Shown: piece by piece, positions 49,317-59,391 of the stretch | Numbering within the stretch: position 1 is the first letter of the stretch | How the letters are laid out: each line of letters begins with the position of its first letter | Assembly (NCBI GenBank): GCA_963805985.1 | Contig: CAWDWG010000009.1 | Span: 124,001-188,000 of the forward strand | From: Bog-257 sp963805985 | GTDB lineage: Bacteria > Acidobacteriota > Terriglobia > Terriglobales > Acidobacteriaceae | DNA: 64,000 bases | Direction: 5' to 3' | Notes under the pieces: generated by a model | Database searches by the model: none | What the model was told of the DNA's origin: nothing | Seen by the model: only the letters and a program-made list of their open reading frames with translations | Made by a program: the position numbers and the translations under genes

Positions 49317-50698
49317 AGGGCTACGATCTGCTCGATCTCGCCGTCCGCAACCTTCGCCAGTCCAAGCTGCGCAACGGCCTCACCACGATTGGCATCTCCG
49401 TCGGCGTCGCATCCTTGGTTGCGATGTTGTCTCTCGGCGTCGGCCTTCAGCAACTCGCCACGCGCCGTCTCGCCGGCTCCGGCATGTTCGACACCGTATT
49501 CGTCACCTCGAAACAGGACGTCCGCGACTTCAATCGCGATGAAGATCGCAAAGAGCAGCATCCCGAAAACGCTCCCGTGCTCGACGAGCCTGCGCGCCAG
49601 AAGATGACGCAACTTCAGTACGTCACCGAGGTCGAGCCGGAAATTCGCGTGATGGGCGAGATCGTCTACAACGACAAGACCCATCTCGGCTTCGTCACCG
49701 GCTTGCCAATGTCGGCGCGCGAGAACGAAGCCTTCGACAGCTTGCAGGGCAAGTTCTTCTCCCGCTCCGACGCGGAGGAAGTCATCCTTCTCAAGGATTT
49801 CGCCACGGAACTTGAACCCACCAATCCGGCCGCTTTGATCGGTAAAGAAGTGACGCTACGCTATGGCGAGCGCCAGGCGCTTGCTCCGGACTCTGACGCT
49901 GTAGGACCTCCCACATTGTCAGATAGCCAGAACGCCGGCAGCGATAACCCGTCGCCGGATTCCTATGGCTTCTCCGTCGTGCGCAAGATGCAGCCCTTGA
50001 AAGTCGTCGGCATCATCGACGACGAGCCCTACGGCGGCATGCGCACCGTCTCGCGCGGCCGCATCTTCCTTCCCGTCGATCTCACCGAGAAGCTGAACAT
50101 GGCCCAGTTCACCGACATGCGCAGCTCGCTGCACGGCGGCGGCAAGAGCTATTCCACGCTGACCGTGCGCGTCAAAGATCCCGCCAAGGTGTCGCAGGTG
50201 CAGGACGCCATCAAGCAGATGGGTTTCCGCACCTTCTCCATTCTCGACGCCACCAAGGGCCTGCGCCGCTTCTTCACCGTGCTCGACCTCTTCCTCGGCA
50301 TCTTCGGATCGTTAGCCCTCGCCGTCGCCACGCTCGCCATCATCAACACGCTGGTGATGGCCGTGCTGGAGCGCCGCCGCGAGATCGGCGTGATGAAGGC
50401 CATCGGCGCCAGCGATGGCGATATCAAGCGGCTGTTCTTTACCGAAGCCGGCGCCATGGGCTTCTTTGGCGGCCTTCTCGGCATCGCGCTGGGCTACGCG
50501 ATTGGCAAAGCCATCAACATCGGGACGGCGATTTACATGCACAATCACCAACTCCCGTCCGAGCCAGTCTGGATTCTGCCCACCTGGCTGATCGGTGCCG
50601 CGATTGCATTCTCGATTATCGTGAGCCTGCTGGCCGGCCTCTATCCCGCCAGCCGCGCCGCCAAACTCGATCCTGTGCAAACATTGAAATACGAATGA
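49313..50698 (+). CDS. MacB/FtsX-type ABC transporter permease
   Basis: 461 residues: N-terminal helix (LTTIGISVGVASLVAMLSLGVGL), a long periplasmic MacB_PCD domain (about 50-320), then three helices of the FtsX domain (LDLFLGIFGSLALAVATLAIINTLVMAVLERRREIGVMKAIGAS, GFFGGLLGIALGYAIG, IGAAIAFSIIVSLLAGLYPASRAAKLDPVQTLKYE). Coupled to both neighbours by ATGA overlaps. Works with the upstream ATPase; substrate unknown. Confidence 0.92.
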   Translation: MKGYDLLDLAVRNLRQSKLRNGLTTIGISVGVASLVAMLSLGVGLQQLATRRLAGSGMFDTVFVTSKQDVRDFNRDEDRKEQHPENAPVLDEPARQKMTQLQYVTEVEPEIRVMGEIVYNDKTHLGFVTGLPMSARENEAFDSLQGKFFSRSDAEEVILLKDFATELEPTNPAALIGKEVTLRYGERQALAPDSDAVGPPTLSDSQNAGSDNPSPDSYGFSVVRKMQPLKVVGIIDDEPYGGMRTVSRGRIFLPVDLTEKLNMAQFTDMRSSLHGGGKSYSTLTVRVKDPAKVSQVQDAIKQMGFRTFSILDATKGLRRFFTVLDLFLGIFGSLALAVATLAIINTLVMAVLERRREIGVMKAIGASDGDIKRLFFTEAGAMGFFGGLLGIALGYAIGKAINIGTAIYMHNHQLPSEPVWILPTWLIGAAIAFSIIVSLLAGLYPASRAAKLDPVQTLKYE

Positions 50699-51582
50699 GA
50701 CAACCTCGTCATCTGGTGAGCCTAGCCTGCCTCTTAGTATCTCTGTCGTTTGCTCCGTTGCTTCACGCGCAGGGCCGCGCCGAGTGTTCGGTCATCGACT
50801 CACAGATACTCTCGCGCAAGATGCCGTATTGCGCGTTTCTGCCGCCCAGCTTCGATCAGGACAAGAAGCGCCACTATCCCGTGCTCTACTTCTTCCACGG
50901 TCTCGGCGACAGCGAGCAGTCGCTGCTCTCCGGCGGATGGGACATCATCTCCGACCTGCGCGCGAAGGGAAAAATCGGCGACTTCATCATCCTCGCGCCG
51001 CGCGGCGGTCATACCTTCTTCCTCAACTCCGAAGACGGCAAAGTGCGCTACGAAGACTTCCTGATGAAGGAGTTCATGCCGCAGATGGAGAAGAAGTATC
51101 GCGTAGAGGGCACGCGCGCGACACGCGGCATCACCGGCGTTTCCATGGGCGGTTACGGAGCGCTGCGTCTCGCCTTCAAGTATCCCGACGAGTTCGCCGC
51201 GGTCAGCGCGCAGATGCCGGCGCTCATGATCGATATCCCGAAGGATATGGCCGCCGGCTCGCCCGGTTCACCGGACGCTCTCATGGGCGACGTCTTCGGC
51301 CATCCCTTCAATCGCGCCTACTTCGATCGCAACAACGTCTTCTACTTCGCGCGCACCGACAGTGTCGCCAGCCTCAAGCGCATGAAGATCTACTTCGATG
51401 TCGGTAACAACGACGACTACGGCTTCGAGCAGGGTGCCGAGGCGCTCGACAAGCTGCTCACCTCGCGCGGCATCCCGCACGAGTTCCATATCTATCCCGG
51501 CCGCCACGATTCCGATTTCGTCGCTCGCCACTTCGCCGACATGGTCCAGTTCCAATGGAGCGCGATCGGGGCAGGGAAGTGA
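50695..51582 (+). CDS. secreted esterase-D-like alpha/beta hydrolase
   Basis: 295 residues with a signal peptide (LVSLACLLVSLSFAPLLHAQ). PF00756-type esterase: YPVLYFFHGLGDSEQSLL, nucleophile Ser in GITGVSMGGYGALRLA, Asp in YFDVGNNDDYG, His in IYPGRHDSDFV. Third cistron of the ABC operon (four-base overlap), so its action on an envelope or exported ester linked to that transporter is plausible. Confidence 0.87.
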   Translation: MRQPRHLVSLACLLVSLSFAPLLHAQGRAECSVIDSQILSRKMPYCAFLPPSFDQDKKRHYPVLYFFHGLGDSEQSLLSGGWDIISDLRAKGKIGDFIILAPRGGHTFFLNSEDGKVRYEDFLMKEFMPQMEKKYRVEGTRATRGITGVSMGGYGALRLAFKYPDEFAAVSAQMPALMIDIPKDMAAGSPGSPDALMGDVFGHPFNRAYFDRNNVFYFARTDSVASLKRMKIYFDVGNNDDYGFEQGAEALDKLLTSRGIPHEFHIYPGRHDSDFVARHFADMVQFQWSAIGAGK

Positions 51583-51659
51583 TGTGAGTCAGTCGGCTTC
51601 GTAACAGGGCACGACTTCACAGGCTGCCGAAAAACTCGTCCCGCAGCGCTTTGTAACAG

Positions 51660-51852
51660 GGCACGACTTCAGTGTCTGCGTGAGTACCCAGTTTCATCTT
51701 TGTCGGTGGAGTATGGGCCACGAAAATCAAGCGCCGTAGGCGCGGCATATCATAGCCCAGCACGTAGCCGAAGGCGGAGTGCTGGGTGAAGTGGGGAAGA
51801 ACCAGAGTCCCCCGGGACGACAGGGTTCTCACGCAGACACTTCAGTCGTGCC
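51660..51852. repeat. MITE-like element, copy 2
   Basis: About 193 bp: left end GGCACGACTTCAGTGTCTGC GTGAG, right end CTCACGCAGACACTTCAGTC GTGCC, a 25-bp nearly perfect inverted terminal repeat. The centre differs from copies 1 and 3 but keeps a GCCCAGCAC ... GTGCTGGG hairpin and AGAGTCCCCCGGGACGAC. The rest of the gap (51583-52054) carries AGCCCAGCGCTTCAGCGCTG near 51976 and no gene. Confidence 0.85.
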
Positions 51853-52054
51853 GCAAGAGCCTAACGAGGAAGCGGGCTTTAGCCCCAGCGATTCACCACG
51901 TGTGTGAACCGGCCTTTCGAACTGGAATGTGAAGCTCGACGGCCAAGACTCCAGCGCCGTCGGCGCGGCATAGGATAGCCCAGCGCTTCAGCGCTGGGTG
52001 ACCGGGGAAAAAGAATTGAACCCCTTCAGGGGCGGCATAAAAGATCCATTGCCG

Positions 52055-53714
52055 CTACTCGGCCTTGGTCGTGTCAAACACCAGCATCGACCGGTCCACC
52101 ATGCCCACCGGCTCGTACTTCCACAGCCACCAATAGCTGTCCTTCTCGAAAAGCACCTGCCCCGACAGACAACTCGCCCCGACCACCATCTTGCCGATCA
52201 CCGGCTGCTCTATTGGCATCTGCTTCGCCTTGATTCCATATAACTGCGGCACCACCGATCCGAAGTACGCCAGCCGCAGCGTCTCGTCCGGATGCTGTTG
52301 CTCATACTTGCGCAGCGCAATCAGCCCCTGTCCCCAATCCAGATTGCTGTCGGTCAGCAACTGCCACGCGTTTTGCGGCTTCACCGCGATATTGAAGTAC
52401 GCCAGATAATCCGGCGCGCAACGCAGCGCGTCGGCGGCATTCAAACACAGCCACACCATTACCACGATCATTGCTGGCCGGCTCTGCCGCGCCTTCTGCC
52501 AAATGCCGCCGGCAATCAGCAGCGCAAACGGATACAGGGGCAGGATGTGCCGCTCGCCAATCGCAAACCGCGACTGCAGCGCGAACAGCAGAAACACCAT
52601 TCCAAACGAGCACACGATCAGCAGGTCCGTCGGCGCGCGGCTCGTCTTCCACACTCGGCCCAGCAGGCTGGCGACGAACAGCATCAGCAAAACGATCGGC
52701 CACTTCAGCAGAATGGCCACGGGATAATAAAGCCTCGGCCCGCCTTTGCTATAGATCTTGCCCAGGTACCATGTCGGCCGCCCATGCCGGTTGCTGAACG
52801 CCACCTCGCGCAATCCCTCAACGTACTCGCCCGCCGGCAGCAGCAGATCGAGCCTGGTCTTCGCCTTCGTCTCCCACGTCTTGGTCTCGCGATTAGGGAA
52901 CGTCGCCACCACCTGCCCATCGCCAACCTTCAAGTGCGAAACGTGAAACAGGTACCCCGCCCACCACACCAGCAGCGCGATCATCAGCGCCGCCAGTGCA
53001 GGCAGAAACGCAGACGCCCTCTTGTAGCTATGCCGATGGATCACCGCCATGAGCAACAGCGCCAGCAGCATCATCGGAGGCGTGTACAGCTTCGCCAGCA
53101 ACAGTCCGCCAAGCACCAGCCCCATCAGCGCCGTCTGCCGACGCGAAGGATTTCTCCTCCACAACACAACCTGGTTCGCCGCGAGAAAGACAAACAGTGC
53201 GCCGATGCCATCCGTCGTCGTCACCGAGAAGTTCGCAATCAACGATGGCGTAAACGCAAATAGCGCCAGGGCAACATTCGCCGCGCCGACAGAAAACAGC
53301 CGCCGCGTCGCAAACCACAACGTGATCCCCAGCGCCAGGCCCAGCAGGGTATTCATCGGCCGCGTATGCCACGCCAGCCACTCCGGCCCGGGCTGCATCG
53401 CCGTCACCTGATATCCGTGCGGGTACGACTGGTGCTCGATGTGTACATTCGCGCGTGCCAGCAGGAGCGTCAGCCAGAAGCGCCCCAGCGGCGGATGATC
53501 GGTCCACATCTCGAAACGCCCGTGCTGCCACGCGTCCAGTCCGGCAATGATGTGTCCGGGCTCGTCGTAGGTGAGTGACTGCGTTCCGATGAACCACAGC
53601 GATTGCGCCGCGAAACACGCCAGCAGGAAGACAGGAATCCAGAAGCGCGTCAGCAGCGTCGGCGTGACCGCGTCATTCGCACTCGTCGGAAGAGTTGCAG
53701 GACGTCTCGTTCAT
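52055..53714 (-). CDS. GT39-family membrane glycosyltransferase, frameshifted near its start
   Basis: Polytopic GT-C enzyme of the PMT_2/ArnT-like GT39 type, transferring sugars from polyprenyl-phosphate donors. The uninterrupted frame begins at ATG 53509, but the essential first loop is upstream in the same frame: FWIPVFLLACFAAQSLWFIG and the catalytic acidic motif SLTYDEPGHIIAGLDAW. No usable start exists there. ATG 53714 with AGGTG six bases before it starts MNETSCNSSDECE in another frame and stops at 53673-53675, so one indel near 53675 would restore a full ~550-residue protein. The ATG lies nine bases after the O-antigen ligase stop, suggesting an operon. Confidence 0.75.
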
Positions 53715-53723
53715 GCCGCGCAC

Positions 53724-55178
53724 CTACGGCACATCCATCGCCGCCGGCTCTTTCACAAGACGATCCAGCGCGGTGGCCAGCCCAAAGTAGAAGAACAGAA
53801 TCATCGCCACCGGTTCGATCCCCAGATCGTAATGCACCAGCGCGGTGATTTGATACGCAACAAAGCTTCCCAACAGTCCCGCCGCAGCGCCGGTCGCAAA
53901 ACGGCTGCGCTCCCGCGCCCGCCACACCAGCCGGCACAGCAAGATCACATACGCGACGACGAACCACACCCACGCCGCCCACGCCAGCAGCCCGCGCTCG
54001 ACGGCAATCTGGATCATGTCATTGTGAAAATGACTTTCATCATGAAAGTAGCTGAATGCGCGGATATGCCACTCCATCCAGTGATTGCGAATCGTCTCCA
54101 TGCCCACCCCAAACAGCGGATGCTGCGCGATCAGACGCAACCCATCCTCCCACATCATGGTGCGGAAGGTCGCGCCTGGGTCGTGCTCGCCCATTCCGAT
54201 TGCACCGCGCGTGTGATGAATCCACAGGACCGCCGCAACCAGCAGCATCGCCAGCGCGGCCGATGCCCAGATGCGCGTGCGTTTGCCGGCAATCATCAGC
54301 AGAGCAACGAAGCCGCCCAGTGCCAGCGCTCCGATTGCCGCGCGCACCTCAGTCAGAAACAGCGCCGCCGTCATCGCAACGAAGCTCACCGCCAGCACTA
54401 CCTGCAATACGCGCTGCCGAGGATTTGTGCTCAACAGAATTGCCCAGGCCATGCAGGCGATCTGCATCAGCATCTCCGCGAAGTTCACATAGTGCCCGAG
54501 TTCGCCCTGCGCCTTCAACGGATGCCCGCGCGTCAATGGCAGCTCCGGCGTGCCTAGGCCGCTCTCGATCATCTGCTCGCGTACGATGTACGTCCGCCAC
54601 TTGTGAAACGGGTAACCGCGCACCAGATCAATCTGCAGCAGCGTGCCCGGCGGACTTTGCTCGACCAGCCTCTGCAACTGCTCCGGCGTGTGTACCGCGA
54701 CTCCGTTGACGCGTTGAATAATGTCGTCCTGATAGACGTGCGCGCGATACAGCGGCGACGTTCCGCGCACGTACGCCACTCGCACTCCCACGCCGTAGGT
54801 GTATTGCCAGCCAGTAAACGCGGCGGCTGCCAGTCCCGAGAGGATCAACAGAAACAGCAGTGTGCGCACTTGCGACAGCCGGTGGATATTCTGCGCCACC
54901 ACAATTCCCACCAGCAGCAGGCACGCAATCTTCATACGGTCCCAGCTGAGGTTAGGATCGGGGCTGAGGAACGTCGAGATCGCGCTGAAGACGATGTACG
55001 CCAGCAGCGGTGCCGCGAGCGGCTGCCGCACGGGCCGGCTCTTGTCCATAAACAGCTTTACCAGCCAAAGCAGAAACGCCAGCTGCCACGAGTGCTGCGC
55101 GCCCTTGATGGAATGTGGCAACAGGATCGCGAACAGGCACAGGAAGGCGAAGATTGCGCCATCCAGAATGGAGACCAC
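53724..55178 (-). CDS. O-antigen ligase (WaaL/Wzy_C) family protein with PDZ-like insert
   Basis: 484 residues, about ten membrane helices. The Wzy_C region is LLIAGKRTRIWASAALAMLL preceded by ALFLTEVRAAIGAL, and the long periplasmic loop has HPLFGVGMETIRNHW and HFHNDMIQIAVERGLLAW. Between helices, about residues 130-190, lies a PDZ-like segment (YVRGTSPLYRAHVYQDDIIQ, then VNGVAVHTPEQLQRLVEQ), unusual for this family. It probably ligates or polymerises lipid-linked polysaccharide. First gene of a likely operon with the GT39 gene. Confidence 0.85.
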   Translation of the reverse strand: MVSILDGAIFAFLCLFAILLPHSIKGAQHSWQLAFLLWLVKLFMDKSRPVRQPLAAPLLAYIVFSAISTFLSPDPNLSWDRMKIACLLLVGIVVAQNIHRLSQVRTLLFLLILSGLAAAAFTGWQYTYGVGVRVAYVRGTSPLYRAHVYQDDIIQRVNGVAVHTPEQLQRLVEQSPPGTLLQIDLVRGYPFHKWRTYIVREQMIESGLGTPELPLTRGHPLKAQGELGHYVNFAEMLMQIACMAWAILLSTNPRQRVLQVVLAVSFVAMTAALFLTEVRAAIGALALGGFVALLMIAGKRTRIWASAALAMLLVAAVLWIHHTRGAIGMGEHDPGATFRTMMWEDGLRLIAQHPLFGVGMETIRNHWMEWHIRAFSYFHDESHFHNDMIQIAVERGLLAWAAWVWFVVAYVILLCRLVWRARERSRFATGAAAGLLGSFVAYQITALVHYDLGIEPVAMILFFYFGLATALDRLVKEPAAMDVP

Positions 55179-55497
55179 GTCGAACCGGGCTTGTTCAGTT
55201 TGCGTTGTGTCAGGTTCGAATTCGCTGGCGCTTGCGCTTCCGGTCCTGTTGCTTGCGGTTTGGTCGGCATCGATACTAGGGCCCCGTAAGCGCGCTTTTG
55301 CGCTTCCAAGGGTGGAGATAACTTCAACGTTACTCAGTAGCCTACACTACTGGCACCGAGGCAAGAAATCCTGCTAAAGTTAAGCTTCGAAGTGCGCATC
55401 GCGACATCCCGCTCCTTCTGCGCCTGCTTCGCTGACCTCTTTCACGGCACGGCCGCTGCATCGCCGTCCCACGGCTAATCGGTACCACGGCGTTCTA
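55179..55497. other. divergent intergenic region of the glycan genes
   Basis: Lies between the O-antigen ligase (minus) and the sugar transferase (plus). No repeat family member or RNA gene recognised; AT-richer DNA at about 55310-55385 may hold the promoters, but no convincing -35/-10 pair was found. Confidence 0.45.
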
Positions 55498-56932
55498 GTG
55501 TTTGATCGACGATCCAAGCTGCTCAGCACCGTAACCCTGCTGCACGATCTCGGGGTGACGTGCGTCGCCTTCGTCGCAGCCTATCTGCTGCGCACCTTCC
55601 TGGTGCATTTCGAGTTCTTCAGCGAGCACCTGCCGGGCATCTACCCCTTCAGCCACTACTTGCCGCTGATGATCGCGTTCCTGCTCGTCTGGGCCTTCGT
55701 CGGCTACTTCTCCAGCTTCTACCGTGATCTCGAGCTCAGCAATCCCATCCAGCTCGTCCTCCACATCGTCAGCCAGTTGGCGATTGTGCTGGTGGTCATC
55801 TACGCCGGCCTGTATGTCTCGCGCCGCGGCGACATCAGCCGCAGTTATGTGCTGCTGATCGGCGCGGTCGATTTCATTCTCCTGGTGCTGGGCCGCGCGT
55901 TGTCGTATTGGGGCGTCTCGCTGATGCGCGATCGCCTGCGCCGCTATCACTATCTGCTCATCGTCGGCTGCGGCCCGCGCGCCCGCGAAATGGCCACGCT
56001 CATCGAAGAAAGCCGCGGCATGGGCCTGCGCCTGTTGGGCTTCGTCGATCCCGATCTTGAAGGCACTTCCAACTCCAAGCTCAGCGCTTACGATGTCTTC
56101 CCACTGTCGGCCGTCGGCGGCATTCTACAAAAGCATGTGATCGACGAGGTCATGTTTGCCGTCGATCTGCAGACCCTTGCGCGGCTGGAGCCGGTGATGC
56201 GGCACTGCGCCGAACTCGGCATTCGCACCCGCCTGCAGTTGGAGTTTCTGCCGCCGGCCTATTCGCGCATCTATCTGGAGAATTTCCGCGACGTCCAACT
56301 GCTCTCGCTCTCCAGCGCACCCGACAGCGAGCTGCGCCTCTTCTTCAAGCGCGTCTTCGACGTTGTGCTGTCCTTCGCCTCGCTCATCGTGCTCTCGCCG
56401 CTGATGGCGGGAATCGCGGCGATGATCCGCATCACCTCGCCCGGCCCGGTGCTTTTTCCGCCAGACGCGCTGCGGCCTAGGCGGCCGCCGCTTCATGGTC
56501 TATAAATTTCGCTCCATGATCAACAACGCCGAGCAGATGCGCGCCGAGCTGCATCAGCTCAACGAACTCGACGGTCCGGTCTTCAAGATCAGCGACGATC
56601 CGCGCATCACGCCCGTCGGCCGCTGGCTGCGCCGCTTCTCGCTCGACGAGCTGCCGCAGCTGTGGAACGTCTTCCGCGGCGACATGTCGTTCGTCGGCCC
56701 GCGCCCGGCCGTGCCCGAAGAAGTCGAGCAGTACGAGGATTGGCAGCGCCGCCGTCTGCGCATGCGTCCCGGCCTGACCTGCATCTGGGTGCTCGAAGGC
56801 CGCAGCCACGTCGACTTCAATCGCTGGATGCAGCTCGACCTGAAGTACATCGACAACTGGTCCCTCTGGCTCGATGCCAAGATTTTTCTGCGCACGATAC
56901 CGATCGTGCTGTCCGGCCGGGGGGCGTACTAG
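55498..56932 (+). CDS. polyprenyl-phosphate sugar phosphotransferase, single-base frameshift
   Basis: Initiating enzyme of exopolysaccharide synthesis (WbaP/EpsE-like), moving a sugar-1-phosphate to undecaprenyl phosphate. Four to five N-terminal helices, a CoA_binding_3-like domain (YLLIVGCGPRAREMATLIEES), then the bacterial sugar transferase domain (FKRVFDVVLSFASLIVLSPLM ... KFRSM ... DELPQLWNVFRGDMSFVGPRPAVPEE ... RPGLTCIWVLEG). At 56453-56457 a TTTTT run has one T too many: removing it joins SPGPVLF to RQTRCGLGGRRFMVYKF. As read, the first frame stops at 56505 and the catalytic half restarts at 56495. Homopolymer sequencing error or phase variation are both possible. Start GTG 55498. Confidence 0.87.
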
Positions 56933-56962
56933 GAGGTTCTGCCGTCCCAGGAGGGTTAATTG

Positions 56963-57925
56963 GTGCGTAGGACAGGCATTGTTCTTGTCGTTTGCTTCGC
57001 GAGCTTCGCCGCCGCATGCCAAGACCGTGCTTCTGAAGCCAAGAAGCCAGGTGATTCTCCCCCTCCACCGCAATCGAAAAACGTGACTCGCGTATTTTCC
57101 CTTCAGGATGGGACGTCATCATTTCTCTACATCCAGGACGGAGCTGGTACTCCGCGTCGGCTGACGACGCGCAAGACGGGCTGGGAAATGGATGGCGTGC
57201 TGTCTCCAAAGGGAGATGTGGTTGCCTATGCAGTCTCGGATGGACCAGAAGCGAAGTCCGAGGTATGGGTCTCGAGAATCGATGGAAGTCATGCCCATCG
57301 CGTGTCCGCTGCGGACGACGATGCTACGAGGCCGGCATTCGGACCCGATGGTGCTTTTCTGCTTTATGCGAAGTCGCGGTTTAACGGGCACTACTCTCCG
57401 ATAGCCCGACCGAGACGGCACGAATTCGATGTCGTAAAGGTTACGGTCGATCCTGATCGGTCGGTGGCTGGTGCTGCGCCGGTCGATCTGACGCAGCAAG
57501 GATTCTTCGATTGCCGCTCGCTTTCCATTTCTTCTGATGGTGAAAGATTCCTCGTGAGCACGTCTGGATACCCGATCGGAGATTTAATTGAAGAGTTTGA
57601 GATTGCCTCTCCCCTCAAAATCAAGAGAATTTTTCAGCCCCATGTGCCTGGTGAGCCCTCTGGCGGACCGGCGTTCGGACAAGCGGCTTATACGAAGGAT
57701 GGAATGGGAATTGTCTTTACCGCCGCAAGCCAGGAAAAGGGGCGCAATTTCGACTACAACATCTACCAGATGAGCGCCATTACTGGAGGAGACCTCGTTC
57801 AACTAACCCATCTGGCTGGAATGATCGACGGGATGAGTGTGGGTGCCGATGGGACGGTTGTCTTTTCGAATGGTGGTCAGCTTTATGCGCTCGATCCCAA
57901 TACACGGGAATTGCAGCATGACTAG
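56963..57925 (+). CDS. TolB-like beta-propeller lipoprotein
   Basis: About 320 residues. Signal ends in a lipobox (VVCFASFAAAC), followed by a Pro-rich linker and about six propeller blades with WD40-like/TolB signatures (MDGVLSPKGDVVAYAVSDG, ATRPAFGPDGAFLLYA, DGMSVGADGTVVFSNGGQLYAL). GTG 56963 follows AGGAGGG by seven bases; TTG 56960 is the other option. Outer-surface or periplasmic binding role presumed. Confidence 0.8.
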   Translation: MRRTGIVLVVCFASFAAACQDRASEAKKPGDSPPPPQSKNVTRVFSLQDGTSSFLYIQDGAGTPRRLTTRKTGWEMDGVLSPKGDVVAYAVSDGPEAKSEVWVSRIDGSHAHRVSAADDDATRPAFGPDGAFLLYAKSRFNGHYSPIARPRRHEFDVVKVTVDPDRSVAGAAPVDLTQQGFFDCRSLSISSDGERFLVSTSGYPIGDLIEEFEIASPLKIKRIFQPHVPGEPSGGPAFGQAAYTKDGMGIVFTAASQEKGRNFDYNIYQMSAITGGDLVQLTHLAGMIDGMSVGADGTVVFSNGGQLYALDPNTRELQHD

Positions 57926-57976
57926 CATGGTGCCCGGGTGCCTTGGTCTCGCGCTTGTCGAGACGAGGGAGGCGCG

Positions 57977-59239
57977 CTACTCGTAACGCAGCGCCTCCAC
58001 CGGATCCAGCCGTGACGCCTTCACCGCGGGATACATTCCGAAGAACAATCCCACGCTCATCGCCATCAGCACGGCGATGATGACCGCCCACATCGGTACC
58101 GACGTCGGCATCGACGGGAACGCCAGCGGCAACGCAGCGGCCGCACCTATGCCCACCAGCACTCCCGCGAGTCCGCCAAGGCCGGTGAGCACCACCGCCT
58201 CCGTGAGGAATTGCCGAACCACATCGCTGCGCTTGGCGCCAATCGCTTTGCGCACGCCAATCTCATGCGTGCGCTCGGTCACCGACATCAGCATGATGTT
58301 CATCACGCCCACGCCGCCCACCAGCAATCCCACGCAGCTGACGATGAAGGTCATCAGCGCCACCGTGCTCATAATCTGACGGAAGTTATCCGCAATCGCC
58401 GCAGCGCTGCTGATACCAAAGTTGTCCGGCTTGTTGAAAGGTACATTGCGGCGGCGGCGCAGCAGGCCGCGAATCTCGTCCTCGGCTGCATCCTTGAAAC
58501 CGGGATAGGCCTCGGCGCTGATGAAGTGTTCGTCGTCGGCGGGGTAGTGCTTGCGATAGCTGTAGTACGGCACGCGGATGGTGCGGTCGGCGCTCGAATC
58601 TTTGAACAACTGTCCCTTGCGCTTCGCCAGCACGCCGATCACTTTATAGGGCACACCATCCACCAGGATGGTTTTGCCGATCCCGTCATGCGCCGGGAAA
58701 AAGTTCTTATTGATGTCATAGCCGATGACCGCTACATCCTCGCGATGAAGGTCCTCGAAATCGGTGTAGAACCGCCCTTGTATAACGCGCGCGTTCTGGA
58801 CCTCCTGGTAGGTCGCATCGGCGCCGGAGTAGTCGAGGTCGGTGATCTCATGCGTGCCATAACGTGCTACCCGCAAAGGAGGCCGCTGCTGGTCAGGATC
58901 GATGCGCGGGAAAATCTCCACCGTAACGCTCTTCACGTGCGGACACTCGGCGGCAATCGCCTTCGCGTCCTCCAGCGTCAGAGACTTGCGATTGCGTTCT
59001 TCCTCGCTCATGCGTCCCACGCGGATGGCGAAGTCCCAGCGGAAGATGAACAGCGTATTGGTGCCATAATCTTCCAGATACCCTTGAATATCGCGACTGA
59101 GTCCCACCAGAATCGAGGCGACAAAGATCATCGCAGCGACCCCGATCACCACGCCCAGCACCGTCAGAAACGATCGCGTCTTGTGGTCGCGAACCGTCTC
59201 CAGCGCCATCTTCGAATTTTCGCCAAAGTGCAAGCGCAT
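57977..59239 (-). CDS. MacB-type ABC transporter permease
   Basis: 420 residues: LRLHFGENSKMALETVRDHKTRSFLTVLGVVIGVAAMIFVASILVG, MacB_PCD domain, then three FtsX helices ending SVGLFFGMYPAVKASRLDPVEALRYE. Paralogue of the next gene upstream; the two probably form a heterodimer. No ATPase is adjacent; the one at 48.5 kb already has its own permease. Confidence 0.9.
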   Translation of the reverse strand: MRLHFGENSKMALETVRDHKTRSFLTVLGVVIGVAAMIFVASILVGLSRDIQGYLEDYGTNTLFIFRWDFAIRVGRMSEEERNRKSLTLEDAKAIAAECPHVKSVTVEIFPRIDPDQQRPPLRVARYGTHEITDLDYSGADATYQEVQNARVIQGRFYTDFEDLHREDVAVIGYDINKNFFPAHDGIGKTILVDGVPYKVIGVLAKRKGQLFKDSSADRTIRVPYYSYRKHYPADDEHFISAEAYPGFKDAAEDEIRGLLRRRRNVPFNKPDNFGISSAAAIADNFRQIMSTVALMTFIVSCVGLLVGGVGVMNIMLMSVTERTHEIGVRKAIGAKRSDVVRQFLTEAVVLTGLGGLAGVLVGIGAAAALPLAFPSMPTSVPMWAVIIAVLMAMSVGLFFGMYPAVKASRLDPVEALRYE

Positions 59240-59240
59240 A

Positions 59241-59391
59241 AGCAGTTGTCAGTTGTCGGTTGCCAGTTGTCAGTTCGATCGTTGACCAGAAGCCAGCTTC
59301 CTGCGGCTGGAACCGGTTTCACCGTCTAGCATACTGCCGGCGCCGCCAATTTCAGACGCAACTGACAACTGACAACCGGCAACTGACAACT
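59241..59391. repeat. inverted heptamer arrays between the two permease genes
   Basis: Left array 59241-59276 (GCAGTTGTCAGTTGTCGGTT then GCCAGTTGTCAGTT) and right array 59361-59391 (ACTGACAACTGACAACCGGC then AACTGACAAC) are inverted. The right one supplies the TAG stop codon of the upstream permease. About 85 bases without a gene lie between them. Confidence 0.8.

Noticed and set aside
52292..53263. 323-residue plus-strand open frame opposite the GT39 gene
   Set aside because: Gln/Arg/His-rich antisense translation of membrane helices; not protein-like.
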